Source: a virus. Taken from it: a DNA stretch of 28,225 nt. The notes under the pieces were generated by a model. It searched no databases. It was not told the origin of the DNA and saw nothing but the letters and a program-made list of their open reading frames with translations. The translations under genes and the position numbers were made by a program. The stretch covers positions 1 to 28,225 of the IMG/VR virus record IMGVR_UViG_3300021197_000111; one strand, written 5' to 3'. The number at the start of each line of letters is the position of its first letter. The first letter of the stretch is position 1. Below are positions 21,201-28,225 of this stretch, one piece after another.

Positions 21201-22047
21201 ACTTTGCATACTTTGAACCTTGACGAGCAGCTAATCCAGAACCTAAACCACCACCTATAACACCACCAGCTAACCCACCTATTAATCCTGAAAATGCAGT
21301 TTGATTTAAATCTATTTGATCAATCATATCAGTATCTACTGCAATGTCTTGCATAAAATAATCATGAAGTCCTCCCCAAACAGCTCCTTCTGTAGAAGTA
21401 ACAGCAGCTAAAGGTGCAGAACTTTTAACAGATTGTTTAAGTAATTGTTTAGTTCCTTGTCTAGCAGCTTCACCTAAGGCAGCCCTACCTGCTAAAACAG
21501 TACCACCTGTAGGAATTGCAAATAACAAACTTAAAATATTAAGAGGGTCTGCAACTATATCAAAACCTAAATCTTTTATTAAACCAAAATGTTCTTTAAA
21601 ACCTTTTAAGTCTGCATTTTGAAATTGTTGTGTTAAGTAACGATAATCTTGATCTTGTTGCTCAGTCCATTTATTTGCTTGTCTAGCTCTTACAATAGCA
21701 GAACTTAAACTGTATTCAGAGTCTCTTAAGTATTCAAATATATTATCGTTTGAACCAATGCTTTCTAAAAATCTTTGAGATATTGCAGCAAACTCATCGT
21801 CATTTGCAAGTTGTGTTAAACTTGGTTTACCAAAACGAACAGAAGGAACACTAATACTTTTTTCTAGTTGATTATAAACTTGACCTACATTGGTTTCATA
21901 ACCTAAAGGTTCATCTTGTTTTGGGGTAGCTCCTCCATGTAGACGAGCATAAATAGCAGCCAACTCTTCATTTTCTGTAGAGTCTTCTTGGTTATCTATT
22001 TGTGGGTTTTGTATTTTATTATAAATACTACTGTAATCAAATGCCAT
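18274..22047 (-). CDS. Very large internal virion / DNA-ejection protein
   Basis: Encodes 1257 residues, comparable in size to T7 gp16 (1318 aa). Such proteins leave the capsid with the DNA and form the channel across the envelope. Visible: hydrophobic helix ~162-180 (DIVADPLNILSLLFAIPTGG), a glycine-zipper-like segment ~253-273 (GLIGGLAGGVIGGGLGSGLA), and a long helical, charged body. The C-terminus carries YSKGGIVKNVPNV and VTGVPFNSTAEF, a tail type I recall from marine podovirus virion proteins. No lytic transglycosylase motif was recognised, unlike T7 gp16. Assignment rests on size, position and membrane-active segments. Confidence 0.75.
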   Translation of the reverse strand: MAFDYSSIYNKIQNPQIDNQEDSTENEELAAIYARLHGGATPKQDEPLGYETNVGQVYNQLEKSISVPSVRFGKPSLTQLANDDEFAAISQRFLESIGSNDNIFEYLRDSEYSLSSAIVRARQANKWTEQQDQDYRYLTQQFQNADLKGFKEHFGLIKDLGFDIVADPLNILSLLFAIPTGGTVLAGRAALGEAARQGTKQLLKQSVKSSAPLAAVTSTEGAVWGGLHDYFMQDIAVDTDMIDQIDLNQTAFSGLIGGLAGGVIGGGLGSGLAARQGSKYAKFVEKEFKHANNSDIDFVGPRVREEVEADWKIDQELNVEETLGPKGQITEETIARIDKGTAGVRTGLNFLFGKSTSEMVQFVEDEPLIGNFLRKLRYDWDAGILKEGTEGATKAKLADGTESVRTYGEFYGRLHGKYIPALAKIFNPLGYDHFFGKLESKANDTLNILLSDKTVTVSNIENKLVNGQFAYKRINRVGDKNITENLSIDVSPDIVEAYKGLRTLLDEGYVDANNVGLFKTGTIRKAGFFPRLYKYDQLDQNKEEFADILIAKGHADPVNKKDLTPFEVTNPDGSVETFMGSPKGQLGLDEDIFGRNFLQDAGVESGNIADATAEQLITAKNLKAFQIIDDMLTERFTPFELRAKGKSNANGYLQPRKFVDIEDWEISKFLEDDVETILNNYFTNLSQSIARKKYFGASLYEFDKKELGPIINKMFAAKNKDGSRKYSEAEIKKVQKGLQQIYSRATGYETFSNFALNKNKYLRNIKDTIIFTQQASLLPFATLSSITEPLILLSRAGGLDGLNVVNDIQKSIVKQTGSSLDRLFKAIQRSTGKTTKGFKDLTDEAWDEIHQTGLAFEQAVQERIEGLAGESLSNPFAKRAQEVFFNSNLLAPWTKAVQLASFNTGKRIIKQHAEKLATGQTSYGKLRAGKRKQIIKELRQLGIDENEAVTWYKKSLDQNGLYDDSLAKGMNGNGNETFYSESMLGGANRFTKEIILNPRAAEANRPDWFGRPDAQFLIQFAGYPTVFNNTILKRFINEFSPVARDKNKKYGLKGNESFVHQAPKIAMTAILMTSVAHLGNQIRSNGKANLDYETGKLKPDSEIIENAVRRWGGLGPLDYAYRYRSESDRNVGPGTSVMKAIGGPFPQDILDMVLYRKGFGEMFVTNLPYYGAYDNIFGEGTKKKIRSMARGTYRKDDSKFEPFKYSKGGIVKNVPNVTDEPDEMQSRVTGVPFNSTAEFVQDEEDRALKAQMEGLGL

Positions 22048-22048
22048 A

Positions 22049-23779
22049 TTAGAATAATAGTTTACTTGCGTAGTCTGGACTTAAAAAATTTACTTCTTTA
22101 GATGTTAAAATTTCACTTGCTTTTTCATCCATATATTCTTCATAAGTTAAATTATATGGGTTAGGTATATCACTAAATAATTTTTCTAACATCATTCTTT
22201 TTGCTCTAGGACTTACTTGTCCACTTGCTATTTCTCTAACTCTTAAATCAAACGAGTCTTGTCTGGTTTCAGTATTCATTAACTCCCAACTTTTATCAGT
22301 TACATAATTATTTGTTTGTGGGTTAAATTTAATTCCTTCACCTAATGCAGCAGAAACATCTCCTTTGTATCTATTATAATTATAGGTTTCATAAATTTTT
22401 TCATCAGTATCATAGTCATAATATTCATCTGTAGTAGTTAAAGTTCCTAATGGACTACCAGCTTGAAAACCTCTTTGTGCAGTAATAGCTGTTGCAATAT
22501 CAAATCTATATTGTTCACTTGAACTAATTTTACTTCTAAATTCTTTAATTTCTTTATCTGTATAACTAATGTTACTACGTTCTAAACCACTTCTGTATAC
22601 TCTTTCTGCAAAATCAACATCATTTTTAAATGCTAAAGACAGTCCAGCTATATCAGCTACCCATTCTTTTTTTTGTTGTTCATTGTCTCCTAATAAAATA
22701 TCATCAGCATAATTATTCCATTTTCTTCTATTACCAACAGTCATTTTATATTTATTATCTGAATCGTAAATTCTAGCTTTTCTAATATTTTTATCAAAAC
22801 TTGCTAAATTTTCTTCTGCTCTTTTTTGTAATTCTACATCTCCTTTAGCAAGGTCTGTTACAGATTCAAATGTATTTCTATACTTACCCATGCTTTTATC
22901 AACTGCTCCAATAATAAGACCTCCTAAGTCTAAGTTATTTAAAACATCATTTAAATTACCACCAGCTAAATTAGTTTCTTCAATATTTTTAAAAAGATTT
23001 AATCCACCTTGTTTTTCTTGTCTTAAACCAACTTGAGCTAGACCATCTTTAATAGTATTAAAAATTCCTCGATTTCTATATTGTAATTTTCTTTCAGCAA
23101 TAATTCTTTTTTCAGCTTGAGTTAAATCGTAAGCAGATATTCCTCTAGCTCGTTTAAATAAATCTAATCGATCCATGTCTCCTGCTTCTAAAACATTTCT
23201 TAGTTCATCTTCAAATCCTAAATAATTAGCTTTACCTGTATCTGGGTTTGTATCTAAATAGTCTGTTAAAAGTTCATGTAAAGCACTATCATAAGTTATA
23301 TCATATGTATCAGTATTAGCTTTAAAAGCATTAAATTTGTCTTCACCTATATCTTGTTTAATTAAACTATCAATAACAGGTTTAAATTTAACAGCAAGAC
23401 CATTTCCATCATATTCTTCTAAATACAATTTTACTTTTGAATTAATATCTAAGTCTTTGTTTTTTTTAGACCACTCAGCATCCGGCATATACTGCATAAT
23501 TCTTCCAAGCTGTGCAACTTCTTTAGCTTGACTGTCGTTATTAGATAACAAAAACATTTCGTGTTTGTCTAATTCTTTCATTCTTTTATTGTAAGAATTT
23601 TTAAATATCTTTTGACCAACACCAATCAAAGCTAATGTTTGTCCTATTCTTTTAGCCTTCTTAGCTTCTTTAGCTTGTTTTTTATTTATTGCAGCTTGTC
23701 TACTTAGTAAAGATGAACCAAGTTCTTCTACACTTTTGTTTTCAAAATCTTGAAATATGTTATTTAAGTCGTCTGCCAT
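22049..23779 (-). CDS. Virion structural protein, probable internal protein
   Basis: Encodes 576 residues. N-terminus acidic, then a very basic helix (KKQAKEAKKAKRIGQTLALI), then a long soluble charged helical body with no transmembrane segment. It directly precedes the 1257-residue gene (1 base gap) in what looks like the ejection-protein block, where T7 has gp14-gp15-gp16; it may equal gp15 (747 aa) by position. No sequence motif confirms this. Confidence 0.65.
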   Translation of the reverse strand: MADDLNNIFQDFENKSVEELGSSLLSRQAAINKKQAKEAKKAKRIGQTLALIGVGQKIFKNSYNKRMKELDKHEMFLLSNNDSQAKEVAQLGRIMQYMPDAEWSKKNKDLDINSKVKLYLEEYDGNGLAVKFKPVIDSLIKQDIGEDKFNAFKANTDTYDITYDSALHELLTDYLDTNPDTGKANYLGFEDELRNVLEAGDMDRLDLFKRARGISAYDLTQAEKRIIAERKLQYRNRGIFNTIKDGLAQVGLRQEKQGGLNLFKNIEETNLAGGNLNDVLNNLDLGGLIIGAVDKSMGKYRNTFESVTDLAKGDVELQKRAEENLASFDKNIRKARIYDSDNKYKMTVGNRRKWNNYADDILLGDNEQQKKEWVADIAGLSLAFKNDVDFAERVYRSGLERSNISYTDKEIKEFRSKISSSEQYRFDIATAITAQRGFQAGSPLGTLTTTDEYYDYDTDEKIYETYNYNRYKGDVSAALGEGIKFNPQTNNYVTDKSWELMNTETRQDSFDLRVREIASGQVSPRAKRMMLEKLFSDIPNPYNLTYEEYMDEKASEILTSKEVNFLSPDYASKLLF

Positions 23780-23782
23780 TTG

Positions 23783-24388
23783 TTACTCCGATGGTCCTAA
23801 TAAATTTTTCCTTGTGTCTGGTGCAGGTTTCTGTAATAAACTTGCTCGTATTTTAGCAGTATCTAGTTTTTCTAACCTGTCTTCAATATCTCTGCCAACA
23901 GCAGTTGGTTGAATAGTTTTAACTCTAACATCTCGAAACCCTTTTTTATTTTGCATGTCTTGGTTTCTTGAGTTGACAGCATCTTGTACAACGTCTTCAT
24001 CTTCATCTTCAAAGCCTTCACCATCACTATCTACAATAGGTTCTATACCTGACTTTTCTGCTATAGCCATAAGCATAAACATAGTAGGCTCTAATAAGTT
24101 TAACATCATATCAGGATTAAACTTACCTTTTCTAAATCCTTCTGTTAAAACTACTTCTGCTATTGTGTTTACAGAGATATCGTTTAACATTAAATCTTGA
24201 ACGCCTTTTAGTCTTTGAGGTTCTAGTAAGTCTAAAAATATTCTTTCTCTTGCTTCTTTAACAGATGTCATTTCGGGTGGTTGTTCCCAAGGATAAGCTT
24301 GATCAGGAGCATTGGTTAAAGATTGTCCTGCAATAGGTGCTTCAAACAATACGTCTTTTAAATTTTTTGGTGTTGGTCTTATTGCCAT
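23783..24388 (-). CDS. Hypothetical protein in the virion block
   Basis: Encodes 201 residues. Middle part has hydrophobic helices (MMLNLLEPTMFMLMAIAEKS) followed by a strongly acidic stretch (DSDGEGFEDEDEDVVQD); the ends are proline-rich and polar. It may be a virion or assembly protein given its place between two virion-type genes. No family recognised. Gaps to neighbours are 3 and 10 nt. Confidence 0.65.
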   Translation of the reverse strand: MAIRPTPKNLKDVLFEAPIAGQSLTNAPDQAYPWEQPPEMTSVKEARERIFLDLLEPQRLKGVQDLMLNDISVNTIAEVVLTEGFRKGKFNPDMMLNLLEPTMFMLMAIAEKSGIEPIVDSDGEGFEDEDEDVVQDAVNSRNQDMQNKKGFRDVRVKTIQPTAVGRDIEDRLEKLDTAKIRASLLQKPAPDTRKNLLGPSE

Positions 24389-24398
24389 AGTTATTCCT

Positions 24399-25397
24399 TT
24401 AAGCTCCTAAAATCCCACCATAAGCATTTGTTAGATTATATATATCTGTAGTGCTTGGGTTTGGATTATTAAAATCTATGTAATTGGTTGTAGGGTCTGG
24501 TCGTCTCATTAGTACAGAGTTTGCAGTATCTGCAAAATATTCAGCCTGTTGTTTTCTTAGTTGTTCTGCTGCAAACTTTTCTGCATCTTCACTAGCTTGA
24601 ATTGATGCTCCAGCAGCAGTCACAGGAGCAACTACTTTGTAAGCATTTTTTGCTCTTTGAAAATATTTACTACCGGGTTTTGGAGGTGTTATACCTTCAG
24701 AACTTTGTATTGTTGTTGAATATGATTCTGTAGCTGAATCACTAATATTTGCTCCTACAGTCTTACCTTTATAAAACTCATTTAAATCAGCCGGTTCATA
24801 AAACCCTGCTTTTAAATCAGTATCTATACCGTCTACAAATACAGCATCTTTTGACATACCTTTAGGTGGTTTAGGCATTTTAGGTCCACCAATACCTACT
24901 TGAGCTTCAGGGCTTATAGGTTCAATTGGCTCAACTTTAACCGGACCTCTAGGTCCTTGAACTAACCTAGCTTCTGTTGATCCTGTAATTGGTTCAATAC
25001 CTTCTGTGGAAGGTTCAATAAATCCACCTGTTGTTTCGCTTACCCAGTTTCTAAAGTTAGTACCTGTCATACCTTCACCACCAACAAAAGAACTTACTTT
25101 GTTCATGCTGTATTCGATAGCATCAGTTACTCTATTAAAAACTTTACCTACTCCATTCTTTACAAAATTACCAGCGTTGACTAAACCTTGAGCAATAGGA
25201 GCAAGAAAGCTACTACCTTGAGCTACGCTAGAAATCCACGTACCTATTCCCGGCAACATAAAAGATAAAGCAATAGAACCAATAGGACCTAATTTACCAA
25301 ATGCTTTAGCAATCTTACCTAAACCTTTTTTAAATTTCTTACCTACGCTTTTAATTCCTCTACCTATTTTCTTTCCAATCTTTCTTAATTTTCCCAT
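24399..25397 (-). CDS. Internal virion-like protein with cationic amphipathic N-terminus
   Basis: Encodes 332 residues. The first ~36 contain about 14 Lys/Arg alternating with hydrophobic residues (MGKLRKIGKKIGRGIKSVGK and on), followed by a hydrophobic segment (GPIGSIALSFMLPGIGTWIS). This looks like a membrane-active peptide fused to a soluble body with a proline- and glutamate-rich middle. In gene order it could match T7 gp14, the small ejection protein, but length and sequence differ. Similar N-termini are, from memory, recurrent in marine phages. Confidence 0.7.
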   Translation of the reverse strand: MGKLRKIGKKIGRGIKSVGKKFKKGLGKIAKAFGKLGPIGSIALSFMLPGIGTWISSVAQGSSFLAPIAQGLVNAGNFVKNGVGKVFNRVTDAIEYSMNKVSSFVGGEGMTGTNFRNWVSETTGGFIEPSTEGIEPITGSTEARLVQGPRGPVKVEPIEPISPEAQVGIGGPKMPKPPKGMSKDAVFVDGIDTDLKAGFYEPADLNEFYKGKTVGANISDSATESYSTTIQSSEGITPPKPGSKYFQRAKNAYKVVAPVTAAGASIQASEDAEKFAAEQLRKQQAEYFADTANSVLMRRPDPTTNYIDFNNPNPSTTDIYNLTNAYGGILGA

Positions 25398-25409
25398 AAT
25401 ATTTTCCTG

Positions 25410-27908
25410 TTAATCTAACCAGCCTTCTAGGATACTTGAGATAGCTTGTAAACTATCATCCCATACATCTTGTTTACCTACTCCAGCTTCGTTACCTAAT
25501 GCAGCAATAAGAAGTGAAGCTTTACGTTGCTGATCGTTATCCCATCTTTTAAATGCAAAGTCTGCTTCATCTCTTAGCTCTTGCCATAAAAAGTTATTAG
25601 CTGCTGATGTTAAGTTAAATGAATTCTGTGCGTTCTGTTGATTGATTGCATTAAAAGCAGCAGTGTCAGCAGTGTTAGCTTTACGTCTCCATTCAACATT
25701 AGACTGAGCAATTACAGTTGCATTTTGTACATTAAACTGTTCTCTTGCAAAGTCTTGTTGTGAATTAAACTTTGAAACATCTGTAGCCAACTGAGCTTCA
25801 ATTGTTTCTACTTGTAACTCATTAGCAACTCTTCTAGCTTCTGCAGCATTTTCTGCAGCAGCATTAAACTGTGCCATTGAATTTAATTGATTAGAATTAA
25901 ACTGTTCGTTTTGTTGTTGAACACTAGTCATAAATTGATTGACTTGGTTTTTACTAGTAGCATTAAATTGTTGTGCAGCATTTTCAGCAGCTTGATTACT
26001 TAATAATCTTTGTTGAGTTTGTTGAGCTTTTAACATACTTGATTGTTGCTCATTGCTTAAATTAGACATATCCATTTGCAAAAAAGCTTGAGCATTAGTA
26101 ATAGCATGTTTTGTATTTTGATCAGCTTCTGCTAAGTTTCTTTGCGACATTAACACAGCATCTTGCATAACTCCTTGTTGTTCCATTGTAGCATTCTGCA
26201 AACTAGCTGTTTGTAAAAACTTAGAGTTATTAATAGACCTTTGTTGATCAGCACTAAACTGAGCCATATCTAATTGAAATACATTCTGAGCATTAAACAA
26301 AGCTGTTTGTTGTGACATCTCTGCATCTTTTAAAGCTACAGTAGCTTCAATAGATTTTTGCTGTGTTATACTTTGTTGTATAGCTTGAGCATTAGATTGA
26401 GCTATTGGTAATGCTGATGTAATAATTGCATTAAGTAAAGAATCTCTACCTACAGTAGAAGCTTCCATACCACGTTGAGCTAACATAGCTTCAACACTAG
26501 CAACAGCAGGACTTGCCCATAAAGGTACTTTACCTTCTTCAATACCAGTTAATAAACTATCAATTTGATTAGATACTAAAGCTTCTTCAGGTAGTCCTTC
26601 AACCATTCCTCTTTGTTCTTCTGTAAAATCTGTAAGCCTAGCTTCAAGAGTTTCAGGATCATTTCCTAGTTCTGTAATATCTTCTTCACTTAACCCTGCA
26701 TTTCGTAATTGTTTTTTTGCACGAGTTACTTTAGCAAGAGATGTACCAGCTACTTTAGCAGCAGTGGCTTTAGCTGTAGAACTTAACGAACCTACAACTC
26801 TTTCTTGTAAAGCTCCGGGAATTACTTGAACTTCAGCAGAATCTATAATTGGAGTTGCTTGAACTCCAGCAGCTCTAGCTAATGTTTCAGAAACTTCAGG
26901 AGAAACAAAACCAACAGCAGCATCAACAACTGCATTTTCTGAAACTTTAGAAACATCGTCTGCACCAATCGTAGCAGCTTCAAAAGCTTTAGGTGTTGCA
27001 GCTTTAGAAACATCATCAATTGTACTGACTTGTTCAGGAGATATAGCACCTAGTGTAGCTGCTTTAGCTTCCTGAGTTGTTTGCATTTGTAACTCGGCTG
27101 CTTGTTCAGGAGTTATCTCTGTGTCTGCTCTATCAATTTTTTTAGGATCAGGAATTTTAGGAAGAGTTTCAGGTAACACACCTCGAGCCATATCTTGAGC
27201 ACCTTTACCTACTTCAATCATTCTAGCTCTACGTTCTTGATTAAACTCAGATTCTTGTTCAGTTTGTTGTAAATCTCTAATACGTTTAGCTTCTGCTGCA
27301 AGAGCTGCTAATCTAGCTTCTTCAGCTAACCTAGCTTCTTCATCTAATTTAGCTTGTTCTTCTGCAGCTAGTCTATCAGTTATTTGTTGTTGAGTTTCCC
27401 AAGTACCAAGGTCATTGTTCCAAACATCAGTTTCGCCTACACCTTCAGGTTTTACATAAGCTGTACCATTCCACACTAATCCAGTAGAATTATCAACAGT
27501 ACCTACTGCAATGTCACTGTCTGCTGCTGCAGGTGTTGGTGCAGGAGTCGGTGCAGGAGTCGGTGCAGGTGTTGGTGCAGGTGTTGGTGCAGGTGTTGGT
27601 GCCGGTGTAGGAGCTGGAGTTGGTGCCGGTGTAGGTGCTGGTGTTGGAGCTGGTGTTGGAGGAGTTGTAACTCCGGGGATAAAAGGTTTACCACCGCCAT
27701 CTACAAGGGGTACATCACCCATTCTTTGATTGCTTTTTGGAGAAGGAGGAGTAGTTTTACGTCCTTGATTATTTAAAAAACCTTCTATAACTTCACCAGT
27801 TTCTCTATCTACTACAACTCTACCACGCTGATATCCAACTCTACCACCATTAGTATAGTCTTCTCTAGCTATCCCACCGCTTCTTTTTCTATTTCTTCTT
27901 TTTGCCAT
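25410..27908 (-). CDS. Large repeat-bearing virion protein
   Basis: Encodes 832 residues. Layout: basic N-terminus ([12 protein letters not shown]) with [14 protein letters not shown]; a proline linker with eleven PTPA units (residues ~82-126); an alanine- and glutamate-rich helical part ([20 protein letters not shown]); a mixed middle; and a Q/N/A-rich helical C-terminal third with repeated modules such as [14 protein letters not shown] and [14 protein letters not shown]. No enzyme motif. Size, composition and place suggest an internal virion or fibre-like protein. A near-consensus promoter lies just upstream, and AGGATT precedes the ATG by 7-8 bases. Confidence 0.75.
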   Translation of the reverse strand: MAKRRNRKRSGGIAREDYTNGGRVGYQRGRVVVDRETGEVIEGFLNNQGRKTTPPSPKSNQRMGDVPLVDGGGKPFIPGVTTPPTPAPTPAPTPAPTPAPTPAPTPAPTPAPTPAPTPAPTPAPTPAAADSDIAVGTVDNSTGLVWNGTAYVKPEGVGETDVWNNDLGTWETQQQITDRLAAEEQAKLDEEARLAEEARLAALAAEAKRIRDLQQTEQESEFNQERRARMIEVGKGAQDMARGVLPETLPKIPDPKKIDRADTEITPEQAAELQMQTTQEAKAATLGAISPEQVSTIDDVSKAATPKAFEAATIGADDVSKVSENAVVDAAVGFVSPEVSETLARAAGVQATPIIDSAEVQVIPGALQERVVGSLSSTAKATAAKVAGTSLAKVTRAKKQLRNAGLSEEDITELGNDPETLEARLTDFTEEQRGMVEGLPEEALVSNQIDSLLTGIEEGKVPLWASPAVASVEAMLAQRGMEASTVGRDSLLNAIITSALPIAQSNAQAIQQSITQQKSIEATVALKDAEMSQQTALFNAQNVFQLDMAQFSADQQRSINNSKFLQTASLQNATMEQQGVMQDAVLMSQRNLAEADQNTKHAITNAQAFLQMDMSNLSNEQQSSMLKAQQTQQRLLSNQAAENAAQQFNATSKNQVNQFMTSVQQQNEQFNSNQLNSMAQFNAAAENAAEARRVANELQVETIEAQLATDVSKFNSQQDFAREQFNVQNATVIAQSNVEWRRKANTADTAAFNAINQQNAQNSFNLTSAANNFLWQELRDEADFAFKRWDNDQQRKASLLIAALGNEAGVGKQDVWDDSLQAISSILEGWLD
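27531..27662 (-). repeat. Eleven 12-bp tandem units encoding (PTPA)n
   Basis: On the + strand units are AGGTGTTGGTGC, AGGAGTCGGTGC and variants, in register from 27531 to 27662. Six units at the left end fall into just two sequence types; those to the right differ at third codon positions. All keep the Pro-Thr-Pro-Ala reading. Confidence 0.9.
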
Positions 27909-27927
27909 TATTAAATCCTATATATCT

Positions 27928-27956
27928 ATTTTACTTGACTTCAAAGAGTTTGTCAA
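27928..27956 (-). promoter_or_regulatory. Near-consensus sigma70 promoter for the virion operon
   Basis: Read on the - strand: TTGACA (27956-27951), exactly 17 bases, TAAAAT (27933-27928). This matches 11 of 12 consensus positions. Transcription should start near 27921, giving a leader of about 12 bases with AGGATT before the ATG at 27908. It overlaps the stop of the upstream 80-residue gene. Confidence 0.75.
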
Positions 27957-28173
27957 GCTTTTCACCGATTTTATCTATTCTATCCATGAGAATTGACATG
28001 TCGTCTTTTAATTCATTTTTTGTGACATATTCTTTTGCAATCTCTTCACGTGTCTTATTGACAAGTATTTCAAGTCTTTTGAGTTCTTGAGTGTTTATTC
28101 GTATGCTGTTTAAGATTGGTACGAACACCAATGTTATTATCATATTCCAAACTATCATTGGTATTTCTATCAT
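27931..28173 (-). CDS. Small membrane protein with coiled coil
   Basis: Encodes 80 residues. Residues ~5-23 are one hydrophobic helix (MIVWNMIITLVFVPILNSI); the rest is a charged heptad-like helix (ELKRLEILVNKTREEIAKEY; MDRIDKIGEKLDKLFEVK). From memory, this type (MIEIPMIVWN.. start) recurs in marine phage structural regions with unknown role. Starts 4 nt after the stop of the gene at the window edge. The promoter for the next gene overlaps its end. Confidence 0.75.
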   Translation of the reverse strand: MIEIPMIVWNMIITLVFVPILNSIRINTQELKRLEILVNKTREEIAKEYVTKNELKDDMSILMDRIDKIGEKLDKLFEVK

Positions 28174-28177
28174 AGTA

Positions 28178-28225
28178 TTATCTAAATTTTGGACCTTCTA
28201 CCCAAGCTACAAGACTTTTTCTTGT
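28178..28225 (-). CDS. C-terminal end of an unknown protein (5' partial)
   Basis: On the - strand an open frame enters from the right edge and ends at TAA (28180-28178), giving TRKSLVAWVEGPKFR. It is too short to identify. Gene direction and 4-nt spacing fit the late operon continuing beyond the window. Confidence 0.5.
   Translation of the reverse strand, partial: TRKSLVAWVEGPKFR

Noticed and set aside
27503-27729. Open frames of GVGA and QLQHQ/RHQL repeats over the PTPA array
   Set aside because: They are other-frame readings of the 12-bp repeat inside the 832-residue gene.
1-28225. CRISPR array, tRNA genes, integrase or insertion sequences
   Set aside because: No regularly spaced direct repeats with unique spacers, no cloverleaf sequence and no recombinase motif were seen by eye on either strand.

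Overview
The window is part of the genome of a lytic, T7-like tailed phage (podovirus type), most likely from an AT-rich marine bacterium. The evidence is a replication set in T7 style on the + strand: a gp2.5-like single-stranded-DNA-binding protein, a fused primase-helicase, a family A DNA polymerase with 3'-5' exonuclease, a PD-(D/E)XK exonuclease and a T7 endonuclease I-type resolvase. A phage class I ribonucleotide reductase follows (nrdA, nrdB). The - strand carries long, repeat-rich virion and lysis genes of the kind seen in uncultivated marine phages. No terminase, portal, capsid, integrase, phage RNA polymerase or tRNA gene is visible, so the window is only part of the genome. The host is unknown; AT-rich composition fits, but does not prove, a SAR11-like host.

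Layout. 1-1970 (+): eight small, tightly coupled genes, mostly of unknown function, joined by ATGA or TAATG overlaps. 1954-2889: a strong sigma70-type promoter, a possible near-leaderless 39-residue peptide, the SSB gene, a small acidic gene and an intrinsic terminator. 2902-8310 (+): replication, recombination and host-DNA-degradation genes. 8251-11936 (+): a promoter, a small membrane protein, and nrdA and nrdB separated by two tiny genes. 11933-28225 (-): membrane coiled-coil protein, two large secreted low-complexity proteins, a lysis region (two holin-like membrane proteins and a T4-type lysozyme), a LysM protein, then five large virion or ejection-type genes. The two arms converge and overlap by 4 nt at TTAA.

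How it works together. SSB, primase-helicase and polymerase form the replisome. The nucleases degrade and resolve DNA, and the reductase turns ribonucleotides into dNTPs. No phage RNA polymerase is seen. Instead there are several near-consensus host sigma70 promoters, four of them TTGACA-N17-TATAAT-like with exactly 17 bp spacing, including one in front of the - strand virion operon. Transcription therefore probably relies on host polymerase. The least explained part is 12299-15744: two Sec-exported proteins that combine a globular end domain with long repetitive middles, placed next to the lysis genes. No stretch over 300 bases lacks a gene; the longest gap (1971-2126) holds a promoter region and a candidate small ORF.
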